From Pohlia nutans (taxonomy: Eukaryota > Streptophyta > Bryopsida > Bryales > Mniaceae): 64,000 bases of DNA. The translations under genes were made by a program, and so were the position numbers. Under the pieces are notes generated by a model that was not told the origin of the DNA, searched no databases, and saw only the letters and a program-made list of their open reading frames with translations. Where the stretch lies: positions 28,836,452 through 28,900,451 of the forward strand of contig CM040088.1 of assembly GCA_022496805.1 (NCBI GenBank), given 5' to 3'. Below are positions 21,351 through 35,000 of this stretch, one piece after another. Numbering within the stretch: the first letter of the stretch is position 1; the number at the start of each line of letters is the position of its first letter.

Positions 21351-22019
21351 ATATAGGTATTAAGAATGAAAAATGGAATCCAAAAAATATAAGCCACGAT
21401 TGCCTTTGCTCATAGTGAATGTGTGTCTTATCTTTGTAGATAGAAGACTGAGTATCTCCATCAACACTCTAGATAGTTCTCTCGCTCTGGAAAAATGGAT
21501 GTGCCTGGGTTGATCAATCATTCATTTGGAACAAGACAATGAATACAACAATCCAATTCATGTACTTCAAAGCAACTAAAGCTAGTGTATGGGCGTTCTT
21601 ATGGTATGGGTGAGTGAAAAAAGTACAAAGTGATGGGTTTTTGAGAAAATGGACTTTGGAAAATTCTAATTAATTTTTGTAAATGATAGATGTATGAGAT
21701 TTTGAAAGTTTAAGGGTATGAGGGATATACACACAATGACATTTTTGGCTCGGTTTATTTTTGGACCAATGCCCCGCTACGACCACATTAGTTGAAACTA
21801 TGATGTAGTGTTACAGCTAAATGTAGTGTAAAAAGGATTGTAGATAATTAGAATTTCATTAGTCAAATTTTTACAAGGTCTCATGTGACTAGATGTTGAA
21901 TAATTACAAAGTTATATTCTGAAATTAGAATCATTTCATTCCATGATACTTAATTAGCCTCAAAAACTTAAGAATGGAAAAATGTGTGAAATCACGAAAC
22001 TCATATAAACTGTTTATTT
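21351..22019. other. No gene seen
   Basis: AT-rich spacer with no recognised features. Confidence 0.4.
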
Positions 22020-22345
22020 TTCAACCCCCAAATGTCACAAGGTGTCCCTGGGATTGACAATTTGAGAAAAAACATTATAGCGTATTGTATGGAGGAATAT
22101 TTTGGAATTGATATACAAATGAAAGTTGTATATATTGAATTTTAAATTCCATCCGTATGATTAGATTCACCAATGATATCACCAATATTTTATTATAAAA
22201 ATTGAAAGTTAAAATTATAATTTTTTTCTAAATTTGATTACAAACACAGGATTAATATTTTTTTTAGTAAAAAGTGTTGAAACAGATTCAAAATGAGATA
22301 CTCTTAACATAGTGATCTTTTGAATTTTTTGTGTTCTTTAAATTT
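22020..22345. mobile_element. piggyBac-type MITE, family delta, 3'-truncated copy O
   Basis: The left end is TTCA (decayed TTAA) plus ACCCCCAAATGTCAC. The interior parallels copy L at 13827 (GACAATTTGAGAAAAA, GATACTCTTAA blocks). Similarity ends near 22345 and no right terminus is found. Confidence 0.6.
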
Positions 22346-22504
22346 GATGAATATCATAATTAGATAAGAAATAAGCTATAATTGAAAAAAAATCTAATTA
22401 AAAACATTTTTATCACTGCATTCACTACTTCAGAAAGTAGTACTTGATTTTGAGGCCTTTCACTAACTCGTACCACGAGAATGCCCGTATCTTATCTTAT
22501 TCAA

Positions 22505-22715
22505 TTGGACATCATGCTTGCACAATTCTTGCGTGGTGACTTGTGAATGGCTTATTTACTATTTTAAGAGTGTAATTGAGTGATGTTGATGTGAAACTAC
22601 ACAATATGCCTTGTAGTTTTTGGATGATCTTCAAAACTGTTGGTGGAGATGTTCTAACCTCATATAAGATAATTTCTTCATTCCTATAGTTTCTCCATTT
22701 CCATAGTTTCTCCAT
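22505..22715. repeat. Dispersed repeat shared with about 47762-47935
   Basis: Both copies read GACATCATG or CACATCATGATTGCACAAT, then GCGTGGTGAC and GAGTGATGTTGATG in the same order and orientation. No terminal repeats could be defined. Confidence 0.6.
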
Positions 22716-25704
22716 TTTTATGGGTAAGTTTTAAATAGATCTTAAGTTGAGTAATTACACAACATCAAATGAGACAAATTTTAATTTACAATTATTGGAT
22801 AAACTCTAACAAAATTTCAAAAATTCATATGTTACTTATAAGGTATCCAGATAGTATATTTTCAATTTTTGGAATTATTTTAAAAAATAAAAACAAAATT
22901 TACAAGTTTTTTTAATAATAGCAAACACAATTAGTAACTCAAAGCCACAATAATAGATTCTCTATTTTGTACTTGTAGCAAAAAAAAATGCTTATCGAAC
23001 TGCAAGTGCCACTATATATGTTGTAATTTCACTCCTTCTTTCTAATAATACTCTTGTCTTCACTACTACAATAATTGAAACCAATAAAGGTATGCCACAT
23101 GTTTCACGAATCTAAAAAAGAAAAAAATTGAAAAGTACATCCGTAGCCACAACAACATTTGAGTGACCCTAGAACATAAACATGGTGAAAAAAACTACAA
23201 CAAAGTTTAACAAGCGAAAAGACAACAAATATCAAAAACACACAAAATAACAGTACTAAAGATTACAATGCTCGTTACTAAGTATTACACAATCCTTACA
23301 AGTCTTACAATCTTTACAATTCATGTCATGAAGTTGAAAAAATGTTACCTGGGACTATGCAATACGCGCAGTAAAATATTGCACATTGTCAAGACCAATG
23401 TGAGGTAATGTCACAAACTACTACCAAAACCTTTATAACAAATGAATGTAATACAAAACTTAAGTAAAGTGATTCAAGGTGTGTCGACAAGATTGAAGTC
23501 CTCTCATTTTGCATCTGACATGTACTAACACATGTGTTTTGAAGTTTTTTCATGAAATTGTATGATTGTCTTAACTGAGCACTAAGATATTCTAGGAGGC
23601 ATAAAATACTTCAAAAAATATCATACATAGTTTTGAAGAGGCACTTGAATTTTTCAAGTAGCCACATCACATATTCTATATGTCATTTAAAGATATTAAA
23701 CAAATATACTAAACATTCTAAAAGGAATCACTTCTTGATAAATAGCATAGGCATCTTGTATAATAGTGATTGGTTATTGCTCTAAAATAATGTAATACCA
23801 TTTGAATCACAAAACTTCCACGAGCTACTAAATCTCTTTTACCAGAACCTTGCTAATGTCAATTTCATAGATTGAATGTGTACACATAATCCAAATCTTA
23901 AATAATTGTATGGAAATCTCAAATCTTGCACTTCAAAAATGAAAAGACATAAGCCTTAAAATGTAGATCTAAAACTTCAACAACCCTAAAGTAATTACAA
24001 CAATTCCACTTTGGATAGCATCAAGGCTCAAGCAATGTTAAAAATATACCTTGTGGCATTGAACATGCAACAGAAATATATCCTCTAATGATGATAGCCC
24101 ATGTAAAGAAGAGCATAAGCAAAAAAATTAAAAATGAATTTAAAGAAGGAACAACCACTGAATAAAAATGAGAAAGTTGAATGAGTAGTAGAAATTAGAA
24201 GAAGATAGAAATAATCCAAGATCTTCAAGCCTCACTTGCAACGTATTCCATTTTGTTTTTTAGATTAATTTGTCCCTTTGCTAAATCAACTTGATGTACT
24301 TCAAACACTTATCAACTACTATGTTCAACGAAACATGTTTTCCAATTCAACTTTTGAAATCGTAACCATCTAAAGGCACAATTCAATTGCTCCACATTTT
24401 ATTTTTATATTTTAAACAATGAAAATAGGTTTTCTAAAAACTTTTCATTGTCCCATGACCATGAACATTTTTATGAATAATTTTCAAAACTAAATGCCTT
24501 TCACATCATAAACAATCCACAGGAGCACGGAAGTGACACTAGTACAATACAAGAAGAAAAAAAAATTCAACACATATATAAAAGTTGTTAGAACTGTCAA
24601 AAAAACTTAGTATGTTTGTATATACTTCATTTTGAGCATATATTTCAAAATTTGAAAGTAACGTTGCATTTTAGAATTCAAATTGTTACTGAATTAAGTT
24701 GAAATAATGGCTTATATCTTGTTTAAATTACGCAATATTGTTTGTCAATGTCATGTTTACTATAGACTACCAGAAAATCATAGTAATTGGAGTTTTTATA
24801 ATTGATTGCAATTTATAAGATAATTGATCATAAAAATCATAATTATTTCTATTTTAATTACAAAATCCTAAAAAGATGCACATTGTTTTGCTAAAAAAAC
24901 TAATTGTAGTAATAAAGTCTATTTACAACATAAAATTGGAATTTTGAAGGTCAAATTTTACAAATAAATTCAAATGTCGAATGTGATTTTTTATGAACAC
25001 AAAGCATCTTTGGACGAATATACAAAGTAAAATGTATTGGTAATTTTGAAATGCATTGTATTTCACTTTGTTGTTATTTTTACTATTTACCAAAATTTTG
25101 AATTACACAAAGCTTGGATTCTAAAACAACTATGATTTTTACATATCAAACATTCAAATTGATAATATTTAGTATATTTCTTTATTTTCACATTAATGTC
25201 AAATTTTGTTATAAATTTCATTCATCAAGAAGCCAAATTATTTAGTATATTTTGTATTTGATATAAATTATCTTCATTTTCTCTTCAAAATTCATGATGA
25301 TTTACATATATAGTGTCTCATCAAAGTTTTTTTTTTTTGTTTTCTTAATATATAATTAATCAAAATTCATACCTAATCTAAGGTTTTCATATTTCTTTTT
25401 AACACATTTTGTTATCGATATTAATGTTTTTTACCACAAAACTTGAAAATTTCATAGTAAATTTGATATTCTTTGAAAAAAAAAGGATAAACTATGGCAT
25501 ACAAAAATTGTATATATACATCTCTTAAGCATATAGAATATACATGTATAATTTTCATAGTATCCAACATAAAAATAGAATTTGAAGCTTGATTCCATAA
25601 TTGTAATATAAGGGCTTTAGTATTGATAGTCTTTATCTAACTACAACTTCAAGATTTAATTAAGCTTTAGAAGATTGAACCTATGACTGAAGTAACTATA
25701 CATT
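22716..25704. other. Long AT-rich tract without genes
   Basis: About 3 kb of very AT-rich sequence with no open frame long enough to report, no RNA gene motif and no element termini that I can define. Confidence 0.5.
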
Positions 25705-25810
25705 AAGGAGCATTTACCTTAAACATGCATATATCTACTGCAATGTGCCATTTCTCCGTTGAAATGCCACACTGCACTAGATACGTACGCTTTAAGGTAA
25801 ATGATCCCTT
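25705..25810. repeat. Imperfect fold-back resembling a pre-miRNA hairpin
   Basis: The 5' arm (25705-25752) and the reverse complement of the 3' arm agree over nearly 50 nt with about ten mismatches or bulges. The identical blocks are CATTTACCTTAAA and TATCTA, then the TGC-TGTG-CATTT series. The loop is short (CTCCGTTG). Either a very short MITE or a small-RNA precursor. Confidence 0.5.
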
Positions 25811-26619
25811 TGTGGTATAATTACCTTGTGTATTCAAATTCAATATCTTCTTCGTATAAGCTTCATTTTGCTACTATGAATGAATAAAGTTTATATTAAT
25901 TTAATTTTACAAATGAAATTACATTTTTTAACTATAGTTTCAACTACATGGACAATCTTCTATCAGCCGTGTTTCACTTAGTTGTCATAATTAGCATTGG
26001 ATTTGCTGCCTTTCAAAAAATACAATATCAAGAATTGCACCATAGTGATCTCATGTATTGTACAAGATTCAAAGCGAAACTAAGCAAGATATAAACCAGA
26101 TAACATTTTTTTTAAGCATGTATCTTTTTAAGTATTGGTTGCATGAAAAATGATTTAAACTTTTTGAAAGTGCATTGATAAAGACTACACAATTCAAAGC
26201 CTATTTAGTAGATATAAGAAAGAAATGAAAAATATTAAAACCTTCAAATTTAAACATTTGAAAGCTCATATTCTCTTCAATACTAAAAAAATAATGATCA
26301 ACTATATATTTCTTTTGATATTTGAACTTTAGAGGCTTATAACTATTTCAATATTTGTCAAATAGTGTTGATTTGTAGCTTTTTGAAAGTGGTTTAATAA
26401 GTGGCTCCAAGACATTAATACCTCATTTGCTTCAATTGGATAAGATTTTAATAGATTATAACACTTTAAGTTCAAATTGTGTAAAAAGAAAAAAACATAT
26501 AATAATTCCTAAAATATCAACCAACCCATTTTAGGTTGATGGATTTCTTTTTAAATAAATCTTTATCCAAATTCAAAAGCACTTTTACAAGAGCAAATTA
26601 ACAAGGTTACGTTATTACG
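25811..26619. other. AT-rich, no gene seen
   Basis: No coding frame or element end recognised. Confidence 0.4.
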
Positions 26620-26945
26620 CAATGGTCGAATTTGACATTACTAGTGGAGTGCAGTAGTCAAATTTGACCCGCGGATTTGATGTTACCTCTTGACTGCAGT
26701 GGTCGGATTTGACATTACCAATTGAGTGTATTAGTCAAATTTGACCGGGGGATTTGATGTTACCACTTGATTGCAGTGGTCGGATTTGACATTACCATTT
26801 GAGTGCAATAGTCAGATTTGACCCATGGATTTGAAGTTACCTCTTGACTGCAGTGGTCCGATTTGACATTACATGCATAATGCAATGGTCGGGTTTGACA
26901 TTACTGGTTTAGTACAATGGTTGGGTTTGACGTTACCAATTGAGA
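26620..26945. repeat. Minisatellite, unit about 40 bp in alternating pairs
   Basis: The core GGTCGGATTTGACATTACC recurs about eight times. Alternate units read GTCAAATTTGACCC-GGATTTGATGTTACC, giving a higher-order period of about 80 bp. Flanks are plain AT-rich DNA. Confidence 0.85.
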
Positions 26946-28302
26946 CTTTTGGTTCAAAATTGGCATTGGAAAACAAACTACAAATCTAAGTATTAGAGAG
27001 AATTTTTTTATTGCAATGAGATTGTTAGATTTCGAATTAATTTCTTCAAATTTTAACTAAAAAATTATTAATATTCTGTTTGAACCAAAAGTGGAAGGAA
27101 ATTTGAATTCCAAGTTTCAAATTTAATATTAAAATATTAATGATAGCTATGGTATATTAAATTTAAAATCTACAACTTTTATTTGTCCAACTGGAAAATA
27201 TTCCTCTATATTTCATTTTACAATGTATGTTTGCAGATCTTCAAATATGATCAAACACGTTATCGTTTAGGAGCTAAGTCAATGTTGAAAAAACATTAAA
27301 TTAAATGTTATTGAAAATTCTAACGCGTCAGATTTACTATACAAACAATTTCTCGATTGAGAACAATGCTCATGAGAGAACATGACATCCTTTATATATG
27401 AACAATAATACACGAGGTTCACCAAACATACATGGATTGGTCAAACACAACATAAAATAACCAAATGCCATTGATGAATGTTAATCCAAAACTATAATTA
27501 TTATTGGAATTAAAAAGGCTTAATCTATAACGGATTAACCTCTAAATGTCGCCAGGGCTAAGTATGAATACTTTTGTATGTATTCCCATATAATACACCT
27601 CAAGTGTAGGACTACAACAATATTGTATATAAATATTCTAGTAAGTACATTATTGTATATAAATATGTTGACCATGTAGTAAAATATTAACAAATGCATG
27701 TTTGAATATGCTAAAATACATGCAATCATGCATGCCCAAAGAGGGCACTGGAACATGTAGGCTTTAATTAAAATACAATCAATAAAGGAAAAAATTTAGA
27801 TATGAAACAAATAGGAAACCATTTACTCAATGTTCACTTAATTACCATAGTTAGAGGGTTGGGCCAATACAAAACATTTTTAAATCAAAATGTAAAAATT
27901 ATTGGAGAATTACTTTTTTTGAAAAAATTATTGTACAGTAAAAAAAAAAAAGTTTTTGAATAATTTTGAATATCGCATCCAACTGTCACAGTCGGCATCT
28001 CATGCCAAATAAATTAAAAAATTCAAGTTTTTTTCCAACAAATGCCAAACTATATGAATATTATTCAAGATTCTCTTTCACCATAAAAAATAGATTTTTT
28101 TCAAAAAAATCTTAAAATTTAGAGCTTTCCGTATATATATGACTATCTTGACAACTATCTATTTTCCAAACCCTTTATTCTTTTTTAAATGAGATATTTG
28201 ACAAAATGTACAATCTACGGATTTTCATTTTCCATAGAGGCGGTACCATTGAAACAAACATTGTAGCACTTTCATCTAGAATTTAGATGAATCCATCATA
28301 AT
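26946..28302. other. AT-rich spacer with a decayed TTAA-element terminus
   Basis: No gene. CGTTTAGGAGCTAAG at about 27263-27277 looks like a decayed right terminus and TTAACCTCTAAATGTC at 27535-27550 like a left terminus, but neither has a clear partner. Confidence 0.4.
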
Positions 28303-28853
28303 TTAACCCCTAAATGACCAATCGACTATTTTCTGGTTGCAGCCCAAACAATAGTGACTGTCCATGGTCAAAAAATGACATTTTTTAAGTTTTGATTTTT
28401 TGTCGAAATTGGGGTAGAGATCATGTTCTAATGTTGTTTGATGCATTTCGTTTGCAGTATTGAAGTTCACTACGGAATTTTTCAAAGAAAAACACCTCAA
28501 CAATGTCCTAGTGTTATAAATCTTTCTATTTCAGGAAAGTAATGATGTTCTCTCCTTTGAAATTTTGCATTTTTTATAATTTTTAGAATAGAATGTCCAG
28601 TTTTAACCAATCATACCTAATTTCAAATTCTAAAAATGAAATTTCAAATTTTGGTGAATATTAAATGGTAAATGCTTCTAAATTCATTAAATGAGTGTTT
28701 AAAACATTTTTTGAAAGTTTGACGGTATAGATCATTTCTAAACAACATGCTTCTCATTTTCTCTTTTGGACCAAATTTCATCAAAGTTGTAGAAGTAACA
28801 TTTTATAACACATCTAGGTTTTGCCCTTACCCCCTCTGTCATTTAGGGGTTAA
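28303..28853. mobile_element. piggyBac-type MITE, family epsilon, copy Q
   Basis: TTAA 28303-28306 with CCCCTAAATGAC, and GTCATTTAGGGG with TTAA 28850-28853; 551 bp, with 11 to 12 bp of terminal symmetry. The minus-strand frame inside is not conserved. The right end is repeated, inverted, at 31878-32090. Confidence 0.82.
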
Positions 28854-29572
28854 TGAAAATTTGCTCAGACGGAGTTAACATGGATGAATACGTTGGTGAT
28901 AAAAGGAACGAGTTTTGGGTCCAAATTCAGCTCTTTCTAAAATTAATTAATTAATTAAATTTTTGCTATATTTCGCCAATTTTAAAAAGGCCAATCCACC
29001 TACGGTACACATTGAAGAAGCTTGTCTCCACTTCGGGTAGATTGATGAATGTTGACAATAGAGATTCACGAGTAGGCTCGCGTGAAATAATACTGATGAT
29101 TGTTTTCAAGCTTGGGCCGAAACCATCAAGGGAACTGACATGCAAAATCAATAATCCAGTTGGTGCAAACAGCAGCAAGGAAGGGGACGGAAGGATAGTG
29201 CTGAGTGGATAGCACACTTGATGTATGTTAACCCTGCCCCATCATCAGTTCCACCAATATCTAGATTTTAGAACATTCCGCGCGCCCCGTCGACAAAGGA
29301 GTGGTATAACTTATTACGATTGCCTGAGTGAGAGGGAGCTGCTTTGATTTGACTCGGAGGGATGCAGGGCCCGCCAGTGATGGGAGGCCACTCCCCGCAA
29401 CGCCCCATTGGCCCATGCTCGCTTGGAGACGGGCTCTCACTGCATGGCCTCGAACCTATGCAATCTTGGCCTGGGCCCCACCTTGTATGCATGGTCCAGG
29501 TCATGGCCATATGGCACCATGGCCATCTCACTATTACAAAGTGCACCTGCTCGGCTCTAAATCCCCTCAATA
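28854..29572. other. GC-rich patch, no gene recognised
   Basis: About 29270-29550 is markedly GC-richer than its surroundings and opens several overlapping frames on both strands, none with recognisable similarity. Its segment CAAGGTGGGGCC-AGGCCAAG (minus strand, around 29465-29500) has an inverted relative at about 31293-31335. Confidence 0.4.
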
Positions 29573-30149
29573 TTAACCCCTAACTGCCTAAGCGTCCATT
29601 TTTTGGACGATGTACACATTTCATCCACAATTTCTCATCCGTCATGCACTTTTTGCAGTGTGGAATTTTTACTGTAGATTCTATGAGAAGTTAGCTTCAT
29701 GCATATGTGATCCGATTAGAAAGGGGATGATTTGTGAAATTTTTATGCCTCATTTCATGTTGTAGTGATTCACCCAAAATTTTGAAGATTTCAGTGTAAA
29801 AGTGCTTTAAAAAAAGTCAACTCATAAAATTAAGCAACCAAAAAATCTCCAAAAATCACTACACTTAGAGTATTACATTTCAACCAATCACAATGAATTT
29901 CATCCGTAGATTGTCAATATCTTATTTGTAATTGAATTACAAAATAATTTTGAATTTCACGTTTCAAATTTTATACAAAATTATTGGTAATAGCAATCAT
30001 AGATCTAACCGTATGGATAGAATCTAAAATTCATAATGTACAACTTTCATTCATATATCAAGTTCAAAATATCCCTCTAGGTTGCATTTTATAATGCATC
30101 AATGCAAAACTGCCGAATTTGGAGAGGGCTCTAGGCATTTAGGGGTTAA
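29573..30149. mobile_element. piggyBac-type MITE, family gamma, copy F
   Basis: TTAA 29573-29576 with CCCCTAACTGCC, and GCATTTAGGGG with TTAA 30146-30149; 577 bp. A perfect 17-nt dyad is at 29593-29609 (CGTCCA, 5 nt, TGGACG). Close relatives are R, C, I and E. Confidence 0.83.
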
Positions 30150-30628
30150 TGCAAGAGGACAAAACATGCTCCCTATTTTGTGCATGTAGGGCCCCACCTT
30201 GAAAAATAATCTTCTCTTCGAAGGATTTTAAATTCTTGAGGGGCCCTTCAAAGACTAATTTAAGACTGTAGGCCTTAAATTTGCAAAAAAAGTTGCCAAA
30301 AAAGACCCTAGGGTGTCCAAAATGGAAATTTCAAAAAATAGGACCCATGGGTGAATAGTGCTTGCATTTACGTCGAAGAGGGGGGATTTAGAGTCCGGGT
30401 CAGGGTAGTGGCACTTAGGACCAAGGTAACATGGTCCATTCACACCATGCCCCGTTGCACTTGTATTTGTGTTCCCGAGCTAGCGGAAGGTCAAACCAAG
30501 AAACAAAGCCGTCTTTTTTTACTGCAACTACTGTTCAAGCACTATCAGGAAGTGCATTACAATGCTGCAAGTAGAGCCATGCTCCATTTTTGCGTTGCGT
30601 TCTTTTTTGTCATGCATTTGAGTAAGTT
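30150..30628. other. Spacer, no gene seen
   Basis: Moderate GC; small frames without similarity. It contains another GGGCCCCACCTTG segment like those at about 29475 and 31305. Confidence 0.35.
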
Positions 30629-31181
30629 CTAACCCTTCATTGCCTAAACGTCCATTTTTTGGACAATTTACGAATTTCATCCACGTTTTTCATCCATCAT
30701 GTACTTTTTGTAATGTGAATTTTTTACTATAGATTTTATGGGAAGTCAGTTTCTTGCACGTGAGAATCGATTACAGAGGAGATGATTTGTGAAATTTTTA
30801 TACCTCATTTCATGTTGTATTGACTCACCAAGAATTTCTAAGATCTTAGTTCAAAATTATTCAAAAGCGCTCTTGCAAAAGTCAACTCGTAAAATCAATC
30901 TTCAAAAATCACTACGCTTAGAGTATTACATTTCAACAAATCATAACAAATCTCATCTACACATTGTCAAGATCTTATTCGTAATTGAATCAAAAAAGAA
31001 TTTTATACAAAAATATTGGAGATAGCAATCCCACATCTAACTACATGGATAGAATCTAAAATTCATAATGTACAGCTATTTATTCATACATCAAGTTCAA
31101 AATACCCCACTGAATTGCATTTTATAATGCAGCTTTGTAAAACTGCCCAATTTAGAGAGGGCATAGGCATTCAGGGGCTAA
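30629..31181. mobile_element. piggyBac-type MITE, family gamma, copy R
   Basis: Flanking TTAA decayed to CTAA at both ends (30629-30632, 31178-31181); ends CCCTTCATTGCC and GCATTCAGGGG. The 17-nt motif is at 30649-30665. Parallel to copy F over its full length. Confidence 0.76.
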
Positions 31182-31877
31182 TTGCATATTTTAAATTTCT
31201 TGGTTGACAACAGATTCCCTCAAAGTCACTCGACTCATGCATGCATGTGGCAGCATTGGTGTATGTGAATGGGCCAAGAGTGAGATGGGCATGGGACCAT
31301 GCATGCAAGGTGGGGCCAGGGCCAAGTTTGCCTGAGAAGGATCCCCCATTATTATTATTAAACTTATAAAAGGAGGCCAAAAGATCTGCTCCCTGAGTCA
31401 GCTAGGATAGGATAGGGTGGAGGGTGCCATACCAGCTGCTCCTTCCCTCGCCACGTGGCCTTATCCTCATTGGCCTAAACCCCTAAAAAACTCACCCGGT
31501 CCCCCGTTCTCATTCCCCACAGTACTTTCCGTGATGGACGATATCCATCACGCATTCATCCGTGAGTACTGTTTTCATCCACGCAGACGATCGTATGGTT
31601 CGTCCGGGATGGATGACGTCGCTCCTATATTCATCCACCAGTACGGTGCTCATCCATGCAGACGATCTATTGAAGCATCTACTGAGTACTGACCAAACTA
31701 AGACTTCCTTACTCTACGTGGATAACCCTCCCTCAGGATAATTTTAGTGTGGAATTTTTGCCTGCCATTTGTTTTTTAAATGACTTTTTATTTTTATTTT
31801 TGTGGAATTTACAATAAAAACAGTGAGGTAACGTAGAGCTTGAAAGCATCCTCCAATACTCAGGGAGATACCATAAG
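31182..31877. other. GC-richer spacer with a 75-bp tandem duplication
   Basis: The block CATCCACGCAGACGATC at about 31576-31592 recurs as CATCCATGCAGACGATC at about 31651-31667. No gene recognised. Confidence 0.4.
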
Positions 31878-32090
31878 TTAACCCCTAAAGAGGGGTAAGG
31901 GCAAAATTTAGATGTGATATTAAATGTTACTTCTACAACTTTGATGAAGTTTGGTTCAAAAGAGAAAAAGAATACGTAAAGAATGATGATGGAAGGTTGG
32001 AAGTCCACAGTAGTCCCACCTCAAAAATCACATGTTTTAAACTTTTTTATCTTTCATGCAGTGATATCAAAAGGGTGAACCATAGCAAAG
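31878..32090. mobile_element. piggyBac-type MITE fragment, family epsilon, copy S
   Basis: TTAA 31878-31881 followed by CCCCTAAAGAGGGGTAAGGG. It matches the inverted right end of copy Q (28303-28853), then breaks off. About 31970-32090 is also related, inverted, to 39700-39835. Confidence 0.6.
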
Positions 32091-35000
32091 GGCTAAAGAA
32101 CCTTATGTTGTAGCTTTGCAAAAAAATTGTTTGTCAGGGGGTTGAGTTTGCATGGGGTACAGTAGGGTTCTGAATAAACATTTCTTCACTTGTTTCAAGA
32201 GAGCTGGCAACTGCCGAGTGTGGTTCCGTAACATTCTCAAGTGATCAAAAAGCCTCAATTCTCTCGTGGATTTTCCACAAGTGTTTCCAAAAGCAGACAA
32301 CAAGGTTTCGCGCAACTACAGTGGTACAGCCGGTGTGGGGTTTGTTCAGTAAAAAAGCGCAGATATATAAAAATATCGTAGGGGAAACAATCTTTAAACC
32401 CAGTAGATATCTAGGAATACTGAAGATGACACTTCCCTAAAGTCAATTCTATCTTTATTATTAAACGAACAAACATATTTCACTTAGTTAGCCATTTTTT
32501 AATATTTGCATGGACGTGCGTGCAGTAGTTTCTCCACATGCAGTTCAACTAGACTAATAATTTCAAGTACAATGTACAGTAGACGAGATAAAATAGCATA
32601 GATTGGATGGTACAGTTTAACTCTGTACAATTAGGAAAAAATTAATCAATATGCAGTAATCGTTAAAAATATCTGTATGCAGGATTTTACCACATTTTGT
32701 TTGGGTTTTTCTCTCACAAGTAGAATTAGAACTACAGTAGTGACATGGTTGCTTTTTGGAAGATCACACAGCATGGCAAACCGAGTTAATTTAGTATTAG
32801 GAGGGAGGCATGGGGTGCATGCGGTTTCCATACCCCAAATTGTGACACTGAGCAGTCTCAGATTGTAGTTTAGGTAACCCTAGTCAAGGTGGTACACAGT
32901 CAAAGTGGGGAGGAATCCTTTCTCCTCAATTCAATGCAAAGTTGTGTTCCACTCAAGAACATCATGGAAAGAAACAACACGCCTGGCCCTACACCCACTC
33001 CCCTGCTGGATGGCTACAGTGCTTCATCCAGTTGAATTGTTCCTTTCTAGTAGACGAAGGTCAAACAAAAACTTACACTTGTTGCGTATTCGTAAACTAG
33101 GTGTAAGTAAGGGGCCCCCTTTATTGGCCTAACTTGAAAAATCTACCACAATGGAGATATTCGCAAAGTTACGTGGTTAGTCGCCCTTCTTTGTATCCCC
33201 CACTTGAAGTTTGAGAGAATAACGAAAAGTGCATCGCAGTTTTACCGGAAACGAGATTCCTGGTGTATTCTTGAATTCAGGACAAAGGGTTTTGTGTTTA
33301 AGGGCAGTCTAATTTCCTATTCAATGACATGGTCATTTATGTGGTAAATGTTTGGCGGCCACACATCATTTACATGTGAAATGCGTTGTTTTTATCATGA
33401 TTCAAATATAAAAAATCAAGAATTTGAACGAATTTGTAAAATTGAATTATAAATATAGCCCAAAGACTTTATACTGAAAAGCCAAATAAGTATTTTTTTT
33501 GAAGTTGGCGAAGTCATCAATCGGACCCAAGGGTTTTATAATTGACAACTTAATTTTAAATTCGTTGTCTTGACTTTTCCCCAATGGATTGTGAATTGAT
33601 GTTGAATTGAGCATTGAGTTTAATATTAAAATGAGTTTAAGTGTAGCTCAAGGCAACATGAAAGCATCGAGATGTTATTACGTGTAAGTAACATTTTAAA
33701 GATGAAATACCTAGAAATATTCTTTATAGAATCTATATTCTAGTGGCTTTTAGCTACTAAGTATATTTACTATTGTTAAAAAATTACTTGTGGATCTTGT
33801 TACCATTTCCAAGAGGATTATAAAATACGTATTATTTAGATACCTTTTGAATGAGTTATGATTTTTTTACGCTTTCTTAGAGCTTCTCCAAAATCGTGGG
33901 TAGGCTCTTTCTATTCAACTAACGTACAACATGTTTAGAACCATCTCTACAAAATATTGAGGGTATTACTTCTCTGACTTAGTTTACATGTAAAAAAGTT
34001 GACTAAAACTTGCACTTGTCAATCGAACTTTTAATTGGGTTGTAACTAAAAGTATATTTATTCGGCGATTTCCGAATTCAGTGGTTGAGGATAACGTCAA
34101 TATCATTGGGAGAATGGAATGGGGATGGTCATGGTATCAAAGGAGCACATGTACATTGGGAAGTGTCCTCAAGTTTGAGAGGAACTTGGAGGTAAGATAA
34201 ATTTCACTAGATGTGGACAACCGCATGTGCTGATGATGATCTAACATGGTAATGGATTTAGACAGATGTTCAATGTATGGAGAAAACCCCTCCATATGGA
34301 GAGATGTTTGATGTGAGTGATGGGGAATGCATTCCATTCCCAAAAACATATGTTTGTACTATACAAGCCATGAAGCATATGTATTGACCAAGTTAGGATC
34401 AAGATTCCAACCCATCATAGATATGATACCCAATCGTCCTATATCACCGTGATTTCAAAACCAAACTGAACTCAATATATTTTTAGTCAAAAGTATGTTT
34501 TTTGCTACAATATTCATTGTAATTACTATTAGTGATGTCCAATACCGTACCTTAGGTTGGGTTCCGCTAAAACAATTCTATAAATAGATACCGGAATTTT
34601 TGGGAAATTATTTTTCAAAAAAAATTGCAAGGGAAAAAAACGGATTTCGGGGTATATTTGTTTTGCCAAAATTGATTTTAAGAAAATATTCATTATTTGA
34701 CAGAGGATCGATGAAGCTACCCCCAAAGTAGGGTAGTCCTATAGGTTCAAACATCTCCAAAAGTTGAAAATGACTTTTTCCTAAGAAGAACCTAGACTTG
34801 TAAAGAATAACATCTTTAGAATTAGTGTGACCTAAAAAAGTGTATTTGGCGTGCTATGTTTAACGAAGCAAGTACAAATTAATTATGTTATACAAATCAA
34901 ATAGTGTTTCCAATCCAAATCACAGACCAAATAATAATTTTCAGACATATGTCAGCATCACCAAGTGGATTTATCAGGGAAGGTGGTCTAGGGCGAAAGA

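Noticed and set aside
26620..26945. Possible CRISPR-like array (regular repeats)
   Set aside because: Eukaryotic context, unequal degenerate units, no unique spacers; a minisatellite.
29268..29583. Overlapping ORFs in a GC-rich patch
   Set aside because: Open frames occur on both strands with no recognisable similarity; explained by base composition.
34541..34730. Possible relative of the 276-bp MITE (TACCGTACC start)
   Set aside because: Similarity is limited to about 9 bp and no inverted partner was found.
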